Below are positions 8,998 through 17,593 of a stretch of 64,000 bases of DNA, one piece after another (the first letter of the stretch is position 1; every line of letters starts with the position of its first letter). Origin of the DNA: JAEYOM01 sp036260935 (GTDB lineage: Bacteria > Bacillota > Clostridia > Acetivibrionales > DTU013). Position numbers and translations under genes: made by a program. Location: positions 1-64,000 of the forward strand of contig DATALQ010000023.1 in assembly GCA_036260935.1 (NCBI GenBank), read 5' to 3'. The notes beneath the pieces were generated by a model. The model was given only the letters and a program-made list of their open reading frames with translations, was not told where the DNA came from and did not search any database.

Positions 8998-9981
8998 TTA
9001 ATTCTTCCTTCTTCTGGACAATACATCCAAAAATACTGCGACAATTACTATGAGACCTGTTATAACAAGCTGATAATTTTTATTGAGGCCAATTGCAAGA
9101 ATCCCCTCCTGCAGGATTGAAATGATCATTACACCAATGAACGTTCCGCCAACGGATGCAAGGCCGCCGACCATGGAGGTCCCGCCCATAACGCAGCCGG
9201 CAATGGCTTCGTTATTATATTGGTCACCATAACCAGGCTGAACCGTGGTATAAGCTGCCACAAAAAAGATTGCAGCAATTCCCGCCATTGTGCCGCAGAT
9301 CATATAAGCCCGCATTTCCCACTTTCTAACATCGACGCCTGACAATCTGACTGCTTCCCTGTTGCTGCCCAGGCTGAGAAAGTACCTTCCCATTTTTGTC
9401 TTATTCAAAAGGATGGAACAGATAATTGCAGCGGCAAGTAGAATGATCAGGCCAACAGGGATATATGTACTGCCGGCCTTGATTTTGATTAAATTCCTAT
9501 ACCAGCCATTTTCCTGTGCCAGCTGCGGCCAGCTGACTGACTGGGCTTTTGTAAATACGGATGCAATTCCTTTGCTCATTTGCATGATCGCCATTGAAGT
9601 AATGAAGGAGGGAATACTCTTATATGCTACAAGATACCCATGAAATGTGCCGTACAGCATACCGACCACAATGCTTGCAATCAGGCAGAGCCAGAGCGGC
9701 CAGTGAAAATGGGTCAAAAGGTAGCCGGACATAATGGCTGCACAGAACATGACAGGTCCAATGGAAAAATCAATACCGCCGGTTGCAATAACAAACGTGA
9801 CTCCTATGGCCAAAAAGCCAAGAAAGTATGCATAATTCATTGCGCTCAGTATCCTGTTATAACTTACGAAATTATTGGCGAACAAGGCAAAAAAGCCATA
9901 CATGCCTAACAAAACCAAGCACAGAACAATCCGATTAAACCCCAATGCCTTTACTAACGGGTTTTGCCTAATCTTATCCAC
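8998..9981 (-). CDS. Sugar ABC importer permease (RbsC/YjfF family), copy 1
   Basis: 327 residues, BPD_transp_2 family, with AIGVTFVIATGGIDFSIG and a CVMGGTSMVGGLASVGGTFIG loop. The start is a GTG at 9981 (protein VDKIRQNP...), with GGAGG seven bases upstream; the frame is open further upstream but has no ribosome site. First gene of the importer operon; its 5' region (9982-10307) carries a cre-like site and a pair of direct repeats. It is clearly different in sequence from the permease at 6409-7440, so the two are not a recent duplication. Confidence 0.9.
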   Translation of the reverse strand: MDKIRQNPLVKALGFNRIVLCLVLLGMYGFFALFANNFVSYNRILSAMNYAYFLGFLAIGVTFVIATGGIDFSIGPVMFCAAIMSGYLLTHFHWPLWLCLIASIVVGMLYGTFHGYLVAYKSIPSFITSMAIMQMSKGIASVFTKAQSVSWPQLAQENGWYRNLIKIKAGSTYIPVGLIILLAAAIICSILLNKTKMGRYFLSLGSNREAVRLSGVDVRKWEMRAYMICGTMAGIAAIFFVAAYTTVQPGYGDQYNNEAIAGCVMGGTSMVGGLASVGGTFIGVMIISILQEGILAIGLNKNYQLVITGLIVIVAVFLDVLSRRRKN

Positions 9982-10090
9982 ATTTTTTCCTCCAGTATCT
10001 CCATTTGGGCGGGCACTTCTCTCCCAATAACACACCGGCAAATGACTTTAGCCGAATAATAAATAACATGTTATAAGGCTTACCTTAAAT

Positions 10091-10105
10091 ATAAAACGTT
10101 TACAT
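10091..10105 (-). promoter_or_regulatory. Possible cre (CcpA) site in the importer promoter
   Basis: The minus strand reads ATGTAAACGTTTTAT, one mismatch from the catabolite-responsive element consensus WTGNAANCGNWNNCW (A instead of C near the end). It lies ~110 bases upstream of the importer start codon, between the direct repeats and the gene. It suggests catabolite repression. Confidence 0.45.
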
Positions 10106-10124
10106 TTTCAAATGAATATGAATT

Positions 10125-10160
10125 CCGATAAAGAAATATCGAAATCCTATAAAGAAATAC
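10125..10160 (-). promoter_or_regulatory. Direct-repeat operator, 21-bp spacing (YesN/AraC type)
   Basis: ATAAAGAAATA occurs at 10128-10138 and again at 10149-10159, each preceded by CC plus one variable base. The copies are exactly 21 bases apart, two helical turns, so both face the same side of the DNA. This is the usual geometry for a dimeric AraC-type activator. The element lies upstream of the importer promoter and is the best candidate site for the YesN-like regulator at 3416-5044 (inference). Confidence 0.6.
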
Positions 10161-10250
10161 AGGAATCATAGATTTGAGAGATAATCGATAAAATTGAGCC
10201 CGGCAAATTCGCAAAAGAGATAGCTTTGAAATGACTGTTAAAGAGATATT

Positions 10251-10271
10251 CCTTAGTCCTGGCGACTAAGG
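10251..10271 (-). terminator. Hairpin after the activase gene
   Basis: Arms CCTTAGTC and GACTAAGG form an 8-bp stem with a 5-base loop, 37 bases beyond the activase stop. No U tract follows on the minus strand, so it may be an inefficient terminator or an mRNA 3'-end stabiliser. Confidence 0.45.
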
Positions 10272-10307
10272 TCGGAAGGTGTAGCCACAATTAAAGTCAA
10301 GGATACC

Positions 10308-11231
10308 TTAGGTCAAGGCGGTTAAGCCATACTCTCCGAACCAGTCCGATATCCTGGCCATCTCTTCTTCAGTCGGACTTTCCACGTGCGGCATGGTATC
10401 CTCTCTCCCGACTGCTGCAAACTTCGACCTGGCCATGGAGTGATAACGAAGCAGTTTTATGGCTGTAAGGCTCGGTATACCGCAAAGAAATTCCGCAGAA
10501 CGGCATATGTTCTCACGGCTGTTGTTTACACCCGGAATAATGGGGATACGGATCTCGACAGGCTTATTATTAAAGCCGAGCTGCCTCAGGTTATCGTGTA
10601 TCCTTTGATTCGGGACGCCGGTATATCTTGCATGCATTTCAGAATCCATATGCTTCAGGTCATAAAGGAACAAATCCGTATGATCGAGCACTTTCTGAAA
10701 CGCATCCCACTGGACATATCCGGAAGTATCGACTGCAGTGTGGATTCCGGCCATTTTGCAGCGCTTCAGCAGTTCTGCGCAAAAGCCTGCCTGCAGCAGC
10801 GGTTCTCCTCCCGAAAGCGTGACGCCGCCCCCGGAATGCTTATAGAAATCAATATCCGCCGATATTTCGTCCATTAAATGATCGGCTGTCACATCCGTGC
10901 CATATAGCAAAAGAGCCTGGGGATAACAGGCATCGGCACATTTCCCGCATACTGCGCAGCGCTGCCGGTCAAACAGCCTCTTCCCCTCTTTGCCGATCTG
11001 CTGCGCGCCGTTGAGGCATGCATCGACACATGCTCCGCAGACTGCGCACTTTTTTTCTATGAATGCGATCTCCGGTTTCGCACTGATCCCTTCCGGGTTG
11101 TGGCACCATTTGCAGCTGAGGGGGCAGCCCTTTAAAAACACAGTAGTACGTATGCCGGGTCCGTCGTGTATTGAAAACCGTTTTATTTCAAAGATTTTTC
11201 CCGTCAATTCCTTTTGTTGTTCAGAATACAT
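10308..11231 (-). CDS. Glycyl radical enzyme activase (radical SAM)
   Basis: 307 residues. The radical-SAM motif C-x3-C-x2-C is visible in KGCPLSCKWCHNPEG near residue 35. Two ferredoxin-like 4Fe-4S clusters follow (CAVCGACVDAC and CAVCGKCADAC), then the SAM-binding GGEP (SGGEPLLQ). The extra cluster domain is typical of activases for non-PFL glycyl radical enzymes. The start at 11231 (MYSEQQ) has GAGGA nine bases upstream and overlaps the end of the enzyme gene by 11 bases, so the two are made together. It generates the glycyl radical on its neighbour by reductive cleavage of S-adenosylmethionine; it needs anaerobic conditions. Confidence 0.95.
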   Translation of the reverse strand: MYSEQQKELTGKIFEIKRFSIHDGPGIRTTVFLKGCPLSCKWCHNPEGISAKPEIAFIEKKCAVCGACVDACLNGAQQIGKEGKRLFDRQRCAVCGKCADACYPQALLLYGTDVTADHLMDEISADIDFYKHSGGGVTLSGGEPLLQAGFCAELLKRCKMAGIHTAVDTSGYVQWDAFQKVLDHTDLFLYDLKHMDSEMHARYTGVPNQRIHDNLRQLGFNNKPVEIRIPIIPGVNNSRENICRSAEFLCGIPSLTAIKLLRYHSMARSKFAAVGREDTMPHVESPTEEEMARISDWFGEYGLTALT

Positions 11232-13461
11232 GTTTGTTTTCCTCGATAAACTGGTTCTGTTCATATTCCGATAACGTGACAAAATATACATTCCAACCAG
11301 TAACCCTTATCTGTAGTGTGGAATAACGTTCCGGGTCACGCTGCGCGTCCCTCAGCATCTCAGTGTCGAATATGTTGAATTGCAGCGCGTACCCGCCCTT
11401 CGCAAAGAATGTCCGTATCAGCGCGACAAACGCGTCAAGCCCTTCCGTGCCCTTGACAGCCGAAGGATGTAGGTTGATGTCAACTACCGAACCGTTTGGT
11501 ATTTCAGAAAAATCAAGCTTGGTAACGGAATTGACCAGTGCGGTGACGCCTTTTTTATCCATGCCCGTCATTGCATTCAGGCCTGGAGACAGAGGCATTC
11601 CCGCCTTTCTTCCGTCAGGCAGCGCTCCCGTGTATTTGCCAAGGCTCCAGCGGTAGGTAAGCGAGAACATGGAAGCCTGGAACCAGCCTCCCCTGTTGTT
11701 CCTGCTGCCGTTAACCCTTGCAGTATACCAGTCCGTCACCTTTTTGGCGAGCTCATCCGCTTCCGGGTGGTCATTGCCCCATTTAGGGACACGATGGAGA
11801 ATATATTGCCTCAGCTGTTCCTCTCCTTCATAATTCTTTTTCAGGACCTCTGCAAGCTCATTCATCGAAATGCGCTTCTCATCGAAAACCAGCGTCTTTA
11901 CCGATATGAGCGAATCCACAGCATTTCCAAGGCTCAACCCCATGCAGCCCGTATTGTTGTATTCGGGGCCGTGCTGTCCGACATCCTTTCCTTTTTTCAG
12001 ACAGTCGATCATTGTACCTGCAAGCAACGGCGACGGGTTTATCTCCGGCCAGTAAGCCTCAAAGGCCTTGATACAGCTCATTGCTTTACCGATCTGGTAG
12101 TCCGTCTGCTTCAGATAAGCCTCGTAAAACTCGTCAAAAGTCTTGAAGACTCCCGGATCGCCTGTTTCAGGTCCGAACCTGACGCCGCTTGCGGGATCCG
12201 TTCCATTGTTCAAGGCCATCTCCACGCCTTTGGCCAGATTTACCTTTATGCTCATATTGCAGGCGATTTCCCTGCCCTCGACCGCAGGCTCGTAGCAGCC
12301 GATCAGAGTGTAGGATCGCGCTTCCTCCAGCGTTTTTCCTCTTTTCAGCAGTGCGGGTATGGCAGCCTCATCGTTGACCAGAACAAAGGAAGTTTGGCCG
12401 TTCCTGATGATATCCGCCACCCTGCGCATAAAATCGTCGGGTGTGCCCTGGAAAAACCTCACCGAGAGCTTTGGATCGGTTGTCTTCAATTCTTCATACA
12501 CCTCGAGCGCCAGCCAGGACAGTTCGTTGACCGCGCTGCTCCCGTCCGGATACTGACCGGCGAAGTAAAAATTCTTGCCGTTGTCCCTGCCCTTCGTATT
12601 GGCAAAGAACTTCGTGAAGAAAAACTTGATCAGTTCCTTCGCCTGCTCACGTGTCAGCCTACCGGCTTCGATATCGGCCTTGTAGTACGGATACATCATC
12701 CTGTCGAAGCCGCACATGGAACGGATATTCTCGCCTTCCATCTCAATCAGTTGATGCATGAGATAGTAGAATTGCAAAGCCTCATGAAAGCTCTCCGGCG
12801 GGTTTGCAGGGATCTTCCCCAATGCCCGGGAAACCGTTAAAAGGCGCTGCCGGTGCTGCGGGTTGGCGGGTACCATCTGTTCCGCAAGCCGGGAAAGCCT
12901 GCCTGCAAATTCAATTGTAGCATTATACACGATTTCAAGGGCGTGGTAGAAATCGCGCTGTTCTTCCGTAATTTTACCACCCAGGGCATTCATAAAGCCC
13001 TCGGCATTAGCGAGCAGGCCCAGAAGTCCGTTCTCAAACATGAAAGTCCAGCCGGGAGTGAGGTGCCCAAGATCCAGAACAGCATCCACCGTTCCGATTT
13101 TTCTGGCCTGATTGAGCCATTCCGTTTCTTCCGGAAGATGGCTGGTCTCGACTTCCATTTGCCATTTACCGCAAAGCTTCCTTAGTATGTTGCCGTGATC
13201 CAGCTTGTCTGCAAACCAATCCAGCGGATCGATGGCTATCTGTCCGCGGGTGACTATAATGCGATAGGCTTCCGCCTTCTGTATTACTTTCGGAAGAGAA
13301 CTGATTTTTGACAGATAATCTTCGACCGCCTGCTCCAGTTCAGCGGCTGACAGCCCAGTAGCTGCGTCGAATACCGTTTCTTCGAACTGGTTCTCCAAAT
13401 GCTTTCTGGCTTCGTCAAACGTCCCCCACACGGGTGTCTCAATTTCATTCAAGCTTGACAT
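11221..13461 (-). CDS. Glycyl radical enzyme, PFL-like, substrate unassigned
   Basis: 746 residues. An N-terminal PFL domain carries the catalytic motif GCYEP (Cys389 and the nearby Glu), and the C-terminal glycyl motif is RVTGWNVYF with radical Gly722, 24 residues from the end. GCxEP is typical of the dehydratase/lyase branch (CutC, glycerol and propanediol dehydratases, HypD) rather than of pyruvate formate-lyase, whose active site has a Cys-Cys pair. The tryptophan after the radical glycine is less usual than the common tyrosine. It lies directly after a hemicellulose-degrading gene set and before a sugar importer, so a sugar-derived polyol or acid substrate is possible (inference). No microcompartment genes are in the window. 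Exact reaction unknown. Confidence 0.9.
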   Translation of the reverse strand: MSSLNEIETPVWGTFDEARKHLENQFEETVFDAATGLSAAELEQAVEDYLSKISSLPKVIQKAEAYRIIVTRGQIAIDPLDWFADKLDHGNILRKLCGKWQMEVETSHLPEETEWLNQARKIGTVDAVLDLGHLTPGWTFMFENGLLGLLANAEGFMNALGGKITEEQRDFYHALEIVYNATIEFAGRLSRLAEQMVPANPQHRQRLLTVSRALGKIPANPPESFHEALQFYYLMHQLIEMEGENIRSMCGFDRMMYPYYKADIEAGRLTREQAKELIKFFFTKFFANTKGRDNGKNFYFAGQYPDGSSAVNELSWLALEVYEELKTTDPKLSVRFFQGTPDDFMRRVADIIRNGQTSFVLVNDEAAIPALLKRGKTLEEARSYTLIGCYEPAVEGREIACNMSIKVNLAKGVEMALNNGTDPASGVRFGPETGDPGVFKTFDEFYEAYLKQTDYQIGKAMSCIKAFEAYWPEINPSPLLAGTMIDCLKKGKDVGQHGPEYNNTGCMGLSLGNAVDSLISVKTLVFDEKRISMNELAEVLKKNYEGEEQLRQYILHRVPKWGNDHPEADELAKKVTDWYTARVNGSRNNRGGWFQASMFSLTYRWSLGKYTGALPDGRKAGMPLSPGLNAMTGMDKKGVTALVNSVTKLDFSEIPNGSVVDINLHPSAVKGTEGLDAFVALIRTFFAKGGYALQFNIFDTEMLRDAQRDPERYSTLQIRVTGWNVYFVTLSEYEQNQFIEENKHVF

Positions 13462-13488
13462 AACCGCAATTGCCCCCTGTCTTGTGCA

Positions 13489-13542
13489 GCATATAGTGCT
13501 TCCTGTAGTTGCATATAGTTCTATTCCAGCAAATGCATATAG
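13489..13542 (-). repeat. Three CTATATGC repeats upstream of the glycyl radical operon
   Basis: GCATATAG occurs on the plus strand at 13489, 13511 and 13535, spaced 22 and 24 bases, 28-80 bases upstream of the glycyl radical enzyme ATG. Roughly two-turn spacing fits a regulator binding in tandem. The region is also open in frame with the enzyme gene but has no ATG, GTG or TTG, so it is treated as noncoding. Confidence 0.4.
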
Positions 13543-13606
13543 AGCTATGCCTGTAAATACATCCCGAATAACCTCACCATTACTCCCGTCTTTTAACTGT
13601 TCCTGG

Positions 13607-14440
13607 TTATTTTCTTACGTATGGTACATCTCTGTGGTGACATTGAAGCACTTCCGGCGTCTCTACAGTCTTGGTCCCCTTAAGGAAATAGTCCAGGAAT
13701 TCGCCGGTGATGTCCGTCACGAGCCTGCCCCCGAATGCGTGCACCGCGCCCGGTATTAAGTACATCATGACCGGCACTCCCGCCTTTTCCAGGGCATTTC
13801 TCAGGAGTCTCGACTGTTCGGGCGACACTACGGGATCCTCGGACCCGTGCAGTATCAGAAACGGCGGCTCACTGCCGTTAATATAGGTGATGGGATTGGC
13901 CGCAGCCGCACGGCCCAGCCCCGCCTTGGACGTCACCCGGGTTCCGAGCAGCTCGGCTATGACATTATTCAAGCCCTCATCCTTGCCCTTGAAGGATAGT
14001 GGCAGGTCTGTGGGTCCGCACATGTCGACTACGGCCTGCACACTGTAATCTCCGTCGGTAGTCTCCCAGTCCCTGTTTCCGGCCGAAACGCCCAAAAGCA
14101 TGCACAGGTGCGAGCCGGCGGAATCTCCCGATACTGCTATTTTTGTACCGTCATATCCGTATTGTGAGGCATGAGTCCTGAGAAAAAGCAGAGCGTCCTT
14201 CAAATCCAGCATCTGGGCCGGAAATTGCCCTTCATCACAGTATCTGTAATCCACCGTTGCAACCGCATACCCTTTTTCAAGCATGGGCATGGCGAGATTC
14301 CACGTTCTGTTCAGTTCCTTCCAGCCGCCTCCGTGTACCCACATGATCAGCGGAGGATTCTTTTCCTCCGGAACAAAAACATCCAGATACAGGTCCCTGG
14401 TTTCGGTCTTTTTATATGATATGTTCTTGAATTCCTTCAT
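13607..14440 (-). CDS. Alpha/beta hydrolase, acetyl-esterase-like (HSL/BD-FAE group)
   Basis: 277 residues. Oxyanion motif HGGGW near residue 36, nucleophile S107 in GDSAGS, acid in HGSEDPVV and histidine in GAVHAFG complete the triad. There is no signal peptide, so it acts in the cytoplasm. AGGAGG precedes the ATG. It is the last gene of the unit starting at 20379, after a GH51 and a GH39 enzyme, which suggests it removes acetyl (or feruloyl) groups from imported xylo-/arabino-oligosaccharides. The family also includes general carboxylesterases. Confidence 0.85.
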   Translation of the reverse strand: MKEFKNISYKKTETRDLYLDVFVPEEKNPPLIMWVHGGGWKELNRTWNLAMPMLEKGYAVATVDYRYCDEGQFPAQMLDLKDALLFLRTHASQYGYDGTKIAVSGDSAGSHLCMLLGVSAGNRDWETTDGDYSVQAVVDMCGPTDLPLSFKGKDEGLNNVIAELLGTRVTSKAGLGRAAAANPITYINGSEPPFLILHGSEDPVVSPEQSRLLRNALEKAGVPVMMYLIPGAVHAFGGRLVTDITGEFLDYFLKGTKTVETPEVLQCHHRDVPYVRK

Positions 14441-14496
14441 TGTGGCACCTCCTGCGGTATGACACCGCGCGGTAATGTATTTGTGAGCTTTTTAGT

Positions 14497-16023
14497 CTAT
14501 TTAACCTGATAACGCAGTACATTCCAGCTGACAGGCGGCAGCACGACCTTGCCCGTATCGATGCTGACTTCCTTCGGTATTAACCTGTTGGGGTTCTCAA
14601 AGGTGTTTACGGCAAGAGGCTGGGCGTCGTGCATCTGGATGTGCTGAATGAGCTTAACGCTGTCGAATTGCAGTCTGCAGTCCAGTTCAACACTTTCACG
14701 CAGGCCCAGGTTTACAGCGAATACTGTTACAGTTCCGTTTTCCTCATCATATACGGCTGCTGTCTTGATAGAAGGCTGTTCGCCATAATTTGTCGAGACC
14801 AGCGGGCTTTCCAGCGCAGGACGCAGTGCGACGCCGCGGCTGTAAAGCGAGGCATCGCGGAAGGGGTAGAAGGTGGACTGCCTGTAAGCGCCGCCGTTGG
14901 GGTCGGCCGCAACCACGCTTCCGATAACGATGGACTGGCAGGCGATCTTTACGCGGTCGCACTTGTTTATAAAGGTGATGAGCAAGCTGCCGAACAGTAC
15001 GGCGTCAATCAGATTCATGGCGAATACACGCCTGCCGGTGCCAGGATCAGCGCGTTCTGTCCAATCCAGCCCTTCGGCCTTTGCGGTTCGACTGGACATT
15101 ATGCCCCATTCGTCGAAGCAGATATTTATCTTTTTGTCCGAGTATTTTCTACCCTTGACAAAATCGGCTGCAGCACAGATAGTGTCGATAAAACTGCCCA
15201 AATCATTGGGTATGCACGGCAGATCCTCGGGGGTGAAGTGCGCAGGGAATACAGTACCCTTTACACTCTCGGGATCATAGTTGTAATAGCGGTGCAAAGA
15301 AAGATAATCGATGTTTTCGTAGCAGTGTTCCAATACAACGCGGTCCCAGTCCGGGAAGGTGGGATGGGTCTTGTCGTTGGCGCAGCTGCCGCAGGCCACC
15401 AGTTCAATGTCAGGATCAACGATGCGCATCTGCTTGGCAGCCTCGTACGCTACCCGGCCGTATTCTTCCGCAGTCTTTTCACCAAGCTGCCAGGTGCCGT
15501 CCATCTCGTTGCCCAGGCACCAGTGCTTGATGCCGTGAGGCTTTTCATGGCCGTACTTCCTGCGCAGATCGCTGAAATATGTACCGCTCTCCATATTGGT
15601 ATATTCGATTTCGTAAGAGGCTTCTTCCGGCGTCCCGGTACCAAGATTGACGGCCAGCATGGTCTCCGCGCCGACCTTCTTCACCCAGTCGGTATACTCA
15701 TCGATGCCCATCTTGTTGGTCTCGATATTCTTCCAGGCTTTTTCAAAACGTACGGGACGGTCCTCCTTGGGTCCGATCCCATCCATCCAGTGATAGCCGG
15801 ATATGAAATTTCCACCGGGATAACGGATGAGAGTCGTATTGAGCTCGCGCATCAGCTTGAGGACATCCTTGCGGAAGCCCTGTTCATCGGCCTCGGGATG
15901 ATCGGGATTATAAATGTTTCCATAAACGATATCCCCGATCGGTTCGATAAAAGTGCCGAAGATCCTCCGGTCTACACGGTCGATCGGAAAATCCCTGTCC
16001 AGTTTCAATTTTGCCTTTTTCAT
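14497..16023 (-). CDS. GH51 alpha-L-arabinofuranosidase (first copy)
   Basis: 508 residues, the usual length for intracellular GH51 enzymes: (beta/alpha)8 barrel plus C-terminal beta sandwich. Acid/base E173 lies in CLGNEMDG and nucleophile E305 in CFDEWG; RYPGGNFISGYHWMDGIGP is the family signature. No signal peptide. AGGAGG precedes the ATG. It releases terminal arabinofuranose from arabinoxylan or arabinan oligosaccharides. It is distinct from the second GH51 (36993-38483), which has the GHFSEHLG N-terminus; the two probably differ in linkage or chain-length preference. Confidence 0.95.
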   Translation of the reverse strand: MKKAKLKLDRDFPIDRVDRRIFGTFIEPIGDIVYGNIYNPDHPEADEQGFRKDVLKLMRELNTTLIRYPGGNFISGYHWMDGIGPKEDRPVRFEKAWKNIETNKMGIDEYTDWVKKVGAETMLAVNLGTGTPEEASYEIEYTNMESGTYFSDLRRKYGHEKPHGIKHWCLGNEMDGTWQLGEKTAEEYGRVAYEAAKQMRIVDPDIELVACGSCANDKTHPTFPDWDRVVLEHCYENIDYLSLHRYYNYDPESVKGTVFPAHFTPEDLPCIPNDLGSFIDTICAAADFVKGRKYSDKKINICFDEWGIMSSRTAKAEGLDWTERADPGTGRRVFAMNLIDAVLFGSLLITFINKCDRVKIACQSIVIGSVVAADPNGGAYRQSTFYPFRDASLYSRGVALRPALESPLVSTNYGEQPSIKTAAVYDEENGTVTVFAVNLGLRESVELDCRLQFDSVKLIQHIQMHDAQPLAVNTFENPNRLIPKEVSIDTGKVVLPPVSWNVLRYQVK

Positions 16024-16092
16024 GTATTTGCCTCCTATCTGAATATTATCTTATTTTAATGCTTCCGAACAAATATGTTCCTATACAAGAGT

Positions 16093-17538
16093 TCAATCCT
16101 CAACGGTCAGTGAAATTGCTATTGCGGAATGGGGCTCGATAGTAACCTCGATCGCCACACCATCCCCGTCCTTCTTCCAGTCGACAGCTTCACTTGAGAG
16201 TTCCGACGCCTTCATAAGCGTTTGAATCTGCCCACGGTCAAGGTATGTCGGACTGCCCATTTCCGTCCAGGCCTTTTGGGGATTTGCATGCTGCTCGTCT
16301 ATGCGCTCGAGCGATGCGGACCGGATGCCCTTTATTCCCTTTATGCTGAAAGTGATCTTCCCGGCATGAATCGGCGAAAGCGGAACCTGATGGTTAGATA
16401 CCAGGATCGTAATGTTATTGCCGCTCTTCGAAGCAAAGCAGTCTACCGTAGCGCTGGCTTCGCCTGCGGAGAGTTCGAGCCTGTCTCCGTTCAGCCGTGA
16501 CAGCAGCTGGAACGCTCTGTAGGAGGGTTTCGGGATCCCGTGGATATTCATCAGGCCGAAGCCTCCGTGGTACGGAACGGAGCTGAAACCGCTCTCTTCG
16601 AATATATCCGAGAAAGTCCAGAAGGAATAGCAATCCACAGTTCCCATGTTATCGGTGATCGTTTTGACTATAAATGCCGCATTGTAAGGCATGTCATGAT
16701 AAGGGTCGCGCGGACTGGGCGAACAGTTCCATTCAGTATAATACAGCGGGAGCGGAGCAGCCTCCTCCAGCGCTTTCCTGACTCTTTTGGCCAGAACGCC
16801 GCGTTCCGAACGCGCCATCTGCTCTTCCATGTTGAGGCCAAGTCCAAAAGCCGCATCGGTGGGATAATGATGCGTCGATATGAAATCCAGCGGAACGTTG
16901 TTTTTGCTGCAAAACTCCTTCAATTCCGGTATCCAGGCGTCGATCGCCGTAGAAGGCCCGCCGACAACCAGCTTGCTGTCGACCCTCTTGACGGCCAGCG
17001 CTGCGTGTTTATACAGCTCAAAATACTCCTCCATCGTACCGGCCCAGAAGAAATCCTTCAGGTTCGGTTCGTTCCATACTTCGAAGAACCATTTCTTCAC
17101 CTCATCCAAGCCATACCTCTGTACCAGGTGTCCGGCCAGTGCTTCAATCAGCCTGCCCCATTCGTCGTAGGATTTCGGCGGAGTGATATTGCCCTGGTAA
17201 TGGAACACGGTCTTTGTTCCTGAAGCCAGTACGGAAGGCATGAAGCTCAGCTCGATAAAAGGCTTCATACCGATTTCGAGCAAATAGTCGAAAATGGAAT
17301 CGACATTGAAGAATGAATATTCAAGCGTACCGTCGTCCTTGCCAAGGCAAACGCTCATATCATCGTCCAGCAACCCGTGAAAGCGAACATACTCGAAGCC
17401 GAATTCCTCGCGGCAAATCTTAAGCTGCCTGCGCCAATCCTCCCTCAGCGCCGTGGCTGCATGACAGCTTCCAACACATTTGGTCCAGTATTTTTTTACT
17501 TTGCCGCACGTCTTGTCAGCTGATATTGTGATTTTCAT
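16093..17538 (-). CDS. GH39 beta-xylosidase-like glycosidase (intact copy)
   Basis: 481 residues, the normal length for clostridial GH39. Clan A barrel with acid/base E157 in EVWNEPN and nucleophile E269 in YYTEWNCS, then a C-terminal beta-sandwich. No signal peptide, so cytoplasmic. It lies between the FAD oxidoreductase pair and the GH51 gene. It probably removes xylose from the non-reducing end of short xylo-oligosaccharides; some GH39 members act on other sugars. Confidence 0.92.
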   Translation of the reverse strand: MKITISADKTCGKVKKYWTKCVGSCHAATALREDWRRQLKICREEFGFEYVRFHGLLDDDMSVCLGKDDGTLEYSFFNVDSIFDYLLEIGMKPFIELSFMPSVLASGTKTVFHYQGNITPPKSYDEWGRLIEALAGHLVQRYGLDEVKKWFFEVWNEPNLKDFFWAGTMEEYFELYKHAALAVKRVDSKLVVGGPSTAIDAWIPELKEFCSKNNVPLDFISTHHYPTDAAFGLGLNMEEQMARSERGVLAKRVRKALEEAAPLPLYYTEWNCSPSPRDPYHDMPYNAAFIVKTITDNMGTVDCYSFWTFSDIFEESGFSSVPYHGGFGLMNIHGIPKPSYRAFQLLSRLNGDRLELSAGEASATVDCFASKSGNNITILVSNHQVPLSPIHAGKITFSIKGIKGIRSASLERIDEQHANPQKAWTEMGSPTYLDRGQIQTLMKASELSSEAVDWKKDGDGVAIEVTIEPHSAIAISLTVED

Positions 17539-17593
17539 AGTTCCTCTCCCCTTCAGTTCATTGACTAATTATAATGTCATGTTTATTTTAAGG

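Larger units (their letters stand above)
9982..10307. other. Control region between the glycyl-radical and importer operons
   Basis: 326 bases, AT-rich, without a gene. In minus-strand order it holds a hairpin after the activase gene (10251-10271), the 21-bp-spaced direct repeat (10125-10160), the cre-like site (10091-10105) and the importer leader. A clear -35/-10 pair is not visible, which fits an activated promoter. Confidence 0.6.

Noticed and set aside
13462..13606. An upstream extension of the glycyl radical enzyme
   Set aside because: The frame is open for about 49 codons but contains no ATG, GTG or TTG and no ribosome site; length already fits the family.
14629..16059. Plus-strand open frame opposite the GH51 gene
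   Set aside because: Shadow of a gene with both catalytic glutamates and a good start on the minus strand.
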